Shown: positions 14,949-16,771 of the stretch, piece after piece
Numbering within the stretch: the first letter of the stretch is position 1
Layout of the letters: each line of letters opens with the position of its first letter
Assembly: GCA_035604635.1 (NCBI GenBank)
Contig: DATNIC010000032.1
Location: 1 to 16,771, forward strand
Direction: 5' to 3'
Length of the DNA stretch: 16,771 nt
DNA from: DATNIC01 sp035604635
Lineage (GTDB): Bacteria; Vulcanimicrobiota; Vulcanimicrobiia; Vulcanimicrobiales; Vulcanimicrobiaceae
Notes under the pieces: model-generated
What the model was told of the DNA's origin: nothing
The model's input: only the letters and a program-made list of their open reading frames with translations
Database searches by the model: none
Translations under genes and position numbers: made by a program

Positions 14949-15926
14949 GTGCGACGCCGGCATCTCCTGTTCGACCTGATTCGACTCTCCGCGATTGCAC
15001 CGTTCTTCTGTGCTTCGGTGGCGAACACGGCGAGCGCGCAAGAGCTGCACTCGGTACGGGTCGGTCTTGCAGAAGGCGACGACGCGACGCCGACGCTCTA
15101 TGCGGTCAAAACCGGCTTGTTCAAGAAATACGGTCTGGACGTTCAAGTCACACCGGCGCCGAGCGGCGCGGCGTCGCTCGCCGCGCTGGCCGGCGGGTCG
15201 ATCGACATCGCGGGGACGAGCATTCTTCCGTTTCTCTCCGCGCGCTCGCGCGGGCTGGCGCTGGAGATCGTCGCGCCGCTCGCAGTGTACTCGCCGGAAT
15301 CCGTTTATGCCGCGATCATCGTAAAAAAGGACGCGCCGTATCGCACCGGTCGCGACCTCAACGGGAAGACGATTGCATCGCCGGCGCTGAGGGACTTGAA
15401 CTGGGTCGCAAGCATGGCGTGGATCGACCAGAACGGCGGCGACTCATCGACTGTTAAATCCGTCGAAATCCCCAGCTCGGCCATCCCCGTCGCGCTCGAC
15501 GAGGGGCGCATCGATGCCGCTACCGTCACGACGCCGCGCTACGTGCAGGCCCTGCATACCGGGAAAGTGCGCGTTTTGGGAAAGTCGTACGAGGCGATTG
15601 CGAAGCACTTTGCGATTGCGGCCTTCGTCGCGCAAGCCGAGTATGCGAGCAGGAATCCTGACGTCATCGCACGCTTCGGCCGAGCGATCCGCGACGCGAC
15701 AGCGTACACGAACACGCATCACTCCGACACCCTCGAACTCTACGCGGCATTTGCGAAGATCGATCCCAAAGACATCACCGACGCGCCTCGTGCCGTGAGC
15801 TCACGGTACGTCGAGGCGAAGGACCTGCAGCCGATGATCGACGTCGCGGTGCGCTACAAGATCCTCCCGCAGCCCATCGATCCGCAGACCCTGTTGAGTC
15901 CGGCGATCTTAAGACCAGGCGCCTAA
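14949..15926 (+). CDS. NMT1/THI5-like ABC-transporter solute-binding protein (nitrate/sulfonate/taurine type)
   Basis: This 325-residue exported solute-binding protein belongs to the SsuA/TauA/THI5-like fold, which binds sulfonates, pyrimidines, aromatic acids or other small anions for ABC uptake. The GTG at 14949, one base past the Rieske stop, gives a basic start MRRRHLLF, a hydrophobic stretch and probable cleavage at ASA-QE near residue 30. Two adjacent arginines followed by a hydrophobic pair leave open Tat export. Family features are LAEGDDATPTLYAVKTGLFKKYGLDV, SGAASLAALAGGSIDIAGTS and DLNGKTIASPAL. There is no clear ribosome site, so it depends on coupling to the oxygenase gene. The partner permease and ATPase are not in the window. 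Confidence 0.9.
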   Translation: MRRRHLLFDLIRLSAIAPFFCASVANTASAQELHSVRVGLAEGDDATPTLYAVKTGLFKKYGLDVQVTPAPSGAASLAALAGGSIDIAGTSILPFLSARSRGLALEIVAPLAVYSPESVYAAIIVKKDAPYRTGRDLNGKTIASPALRDLNWVASMAWIDQNGGDSSTVKSVEIPSSAIPVALDEGRIDAATVTTPRYVQALHTGKVRVLGKSYEAIAKHFAIAAFVAQAEYASRNPDVIARFGRAIRDATAYTNTHHSDTLELYAAFAKIDPKDITDAPRAVSSRYVEAKDLQPMIDVAVRYKILPQPIDPQTLLSPAILRPGA

Positions 15927-15946
15927 GGCGAGCCGGGGACTCGCCT
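15926..15946. terminator. Hairpin between convergent genes
   Basis: AGGCGAG (15926-15932) and CTCGCCT (15940-15946) form a perfect 7-bp stem with a 7-base loop, covering the last base of the solute-binding protein stop and the first bases of the opposing stop codon. It could terminate both convergent transcripts, though the T-run after it on the plus strand is only ATTT. Confidence 0.45.
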
Positions 15947-16460
15947 ATTTGACGACGGCTGCGCCTGCCTTGCAGACAATCCCGTCTTGCGCGCCGGTGC
16001 CGCCGCTGCAACCGATCGCGCCGATCAATTTACCGTTCGCAATGAGCGGGATACCGCCGATCGAAGCCACCAACGCTGGATCGAGCGTCCCGACGTACGG
16101 ATGGCCGCTCTCGAAGGCATCGAAGAACACCTGCGTCTCACGTCGGAAGCGTGCTGCCGTGCGAGCCTTGTTCTGGGAGATCGTGACGGAAGCAAGCTGC
16201 GTGTCGTCCATCTTCAGAAAATAAGTCAAGTCCCCTGACGGGCCGACCACGGCGATCGCCTCAGGCCACCCTCTTTTCTTGGCCTCCGCCAGCGCCGCTT
16301 CGGCAGCCTGCTTCGCCATGTCGAGCGAGATCGGCACCCCATACGGAATGTTGAAGGGTAACTTATCTGGGACTGCCGGTGGCGGCTGCTGCGCGAACGC
16401 ACGCGCGGAGAATGAGAAGGCTGCGCACGCCGCAAGCAAGATTATGCTGAAAATACGCAT
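15945..16460 (-). CDS. Exported GlcG/HbpS-type (heme-degrading family) protein
   Basis: This 171-residue protein is of the GlcG/HbpS family (DUF336), small alpha/beta proteins linked to heme binding or glycolate-utilisation loci. The signal peptide MRIFSIILLAACAAFSFSARAFA is followed by QQPPPAVPDKLP. Then come the family landmarks SLDMAKQAAEAALAEAKKRGWPEAIAVVGPSGDL, a QNKARTAARFRRET helix, GGIPLIANGKLIGAIGCSGGTGAQDG and a C-terminal KAGAA. The export signal and proline-rich linker place it in the periplasm or outside the cell. The ATG at 16460 has GAGGA (16468-16472) seven bases upstream, better than the in-frame TTG at 16463. Its two Cys, 151 and 163, could pair. The gene is divergent from the TPR protein gene. 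A role in sensing or sequestering a cofactor is possible, not shown. Confidence 0.88.
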   Translation of the reverse strand: MRIFSIILLAACAAFSFSARAFAQQPPPAVPDKLPFNIPYGVPISLDMAKQAAEAALAEAKKRGWPEAIAVVGPSGDLTYFLKMDDTQLASVTISQNKARTAARFRRETQVFFDAFESGHPYVGTLDPALVASIGGIPLIANGKLIGAIGCSGGTGAQDGIVCKAGAAVVK

Positions 16461-16488
16461 CAACAGATCCTCAAGAGTTAAAAAGATG

Positions 16489-16510
16489 GGCCCGGGCGAA
16501 AGCCTGGGTC
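16489..16510 (+). promoter_or_regulatory. GAAA-tetraloop hairpin in the leader of the TPR gene
   Basis: GGCCCGGGC (16489-16497) and GCCTGGGTC (16502-16510) pair over nine positions, seven Watson-Crick and two G-U, closing a GAAA (GNRA) loop at 16498-16501. It ends five bases before GGAGGA (16515-16520). On the minus strand the G-U pairs become mismatches, so the plus-strand RNA is the better structure. On the minus strand a T-run (about 16480-16486) follows it, which could look like an attenuator for the GlcG-like gene. Confidence 0.45.
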
Positions 16511-16533
16511 TCGCGGAGGATCATAGCAGAAAA

Positions 16534-16771
16534 TTGCGTCACCTGGCTATTCTTGGACTTCTCCTGCTCGCAATCTCGCCGGCATGGGGCCAAACTGCAG
16601 CGCAAACGTGCGGCGATCCCAACGCGACGCCGGATCAAACCATCGCTTCATGCACGCAAATTCTTCAATCCGGAAAGCTCAGCGGGAGCAGTCTCGCCGT
16701 CGCGTACAACAACCGCGGCGTTGGATACCTCGACAAACGTCAGCTCGACGAGGCGATCGCCGACTTTAGCC
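16534..16771 (+). CDS. Exported tetratricopeptide-repeat protein, 3' end cut by window edge
   Basis: The partial exported protein carries a TPR domain, a protein-protein interaction module. From the TTG at 16534 the start reads MRHLAILGLLLLAISPAWGQ, a compact signal peptide with cleavage after AWG. The mature part begins with a Cys pair in CGDPNATPDQTIASCTQIL, common in periplasmic TPR proteins, followed by AYNNRGVGYLDKRQLDEAIADF, a clear TPR helix pair. GGAGGA at 16515-16520 lies 13 bases upstream, a long spacing. An in-frame ATG at 16486 would add an acidic 16-residue extension in front of the signal peptide and would place the hairpin inside the coding region, so I prefer the TTG without certainty. 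The frame is open to the window end. Confidence 0.72.
   Translation, partial: MRHLAILGLLLLAISPAWGQTAAQTCGDPNATPDQTIASCTQILQSGKLSGSSLAVAYNNRGVGYLDKRQLDEAIADFS

Overview
This is a high-GC bacterial window with densely packed genes, several GTG starts, 4-base stop/start overlaps and many exported proteins. It looks like a piece of a free-living, probably soil or environmental, heterotroph chromosome. Nothing visible fixes the phylum. The gene mix (solute-binding proteins without transporters, a HyuA/HyuB pair, a phthalate-type Rieske oxygenase, a COG2159 amidohydrolase) occurs in Proteobacteria and in several uncultured soil phyla, so I leave taxonomy open. There is no rRNA, tRNA, IS element, CRISPR array or phage gene, and no gene-free stretch above 300 bases.

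Layout. (1) 1-6376, minus strand: a GH130 glycosidase/phosphorylase, then a type-1 (LivK-like) solute-binding protein, then hyuA and hyuB (hydantoinase/oxoprolinase/acetone-carboxylase superfamily). The last three are tightly linked: the binding-protein stop abuts the hyuA GTG, and hyuA overlaps hyuB by ATGA. hyuB runs off the left edge. (2) 6498-7714, plus strand: two exported proteins of unknown function that overlap by ATGA. The second carries four 24-bp in-frame repeats and a Cys-containing C-terminal domain. (3) 7803-11997, plus strand: a strong sigma70-type promoter followed by a tight four-gene catabolic operon encoding an alpha/beta hydrolase, a zinc alcohol dehydrogenase, an amidohydrolase and a tartrate/isopropylmalate-type dehydrogenase. 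The last gene has no ATG/GTG/TTG start and seems to begin at ATA. (4) 12066-12716: an exported isochorismatase-fold protein that has lost its catalytic Cys, convergent with and overlapping an aldo/keto reductase on the minus strand. (5) 13634-15926, plus strand: a Rieske oxygenase and an NMT1/THI5-type solute-binding protein, one base apart. (6) 15945-16771: an exported GlcG/HbpS-like protein (minus), divergent from an exported TPR protein that runs off the right edge. A hairpin with a GAAA loop lies between these two.

How they may work together. Regions 1, 3 and 5 each pair oxidoreductases or hydrolases with substrate capture, as expected for breakdown of small cyclic, amide or aromatic carboxylate compounds. 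A Rieske oxygenase could attack a ring, the alpha/beta hydrolase and amidohydrolase could open or trim it, and the two dehydrogenases could oxidise alcohol or hydroxy-acid intermediates. The substrate cannot be read from sequence, and no reductase for the oxygenase and no permease or ATPase for the binding proteins is in view. The most noteworthy items are the ATA start, the Cys-less exported isochorismatase-like protein, the unknown two-gene exported module, the uncharacterised catabolic set and the hairpin in the 16.49-kb leader.
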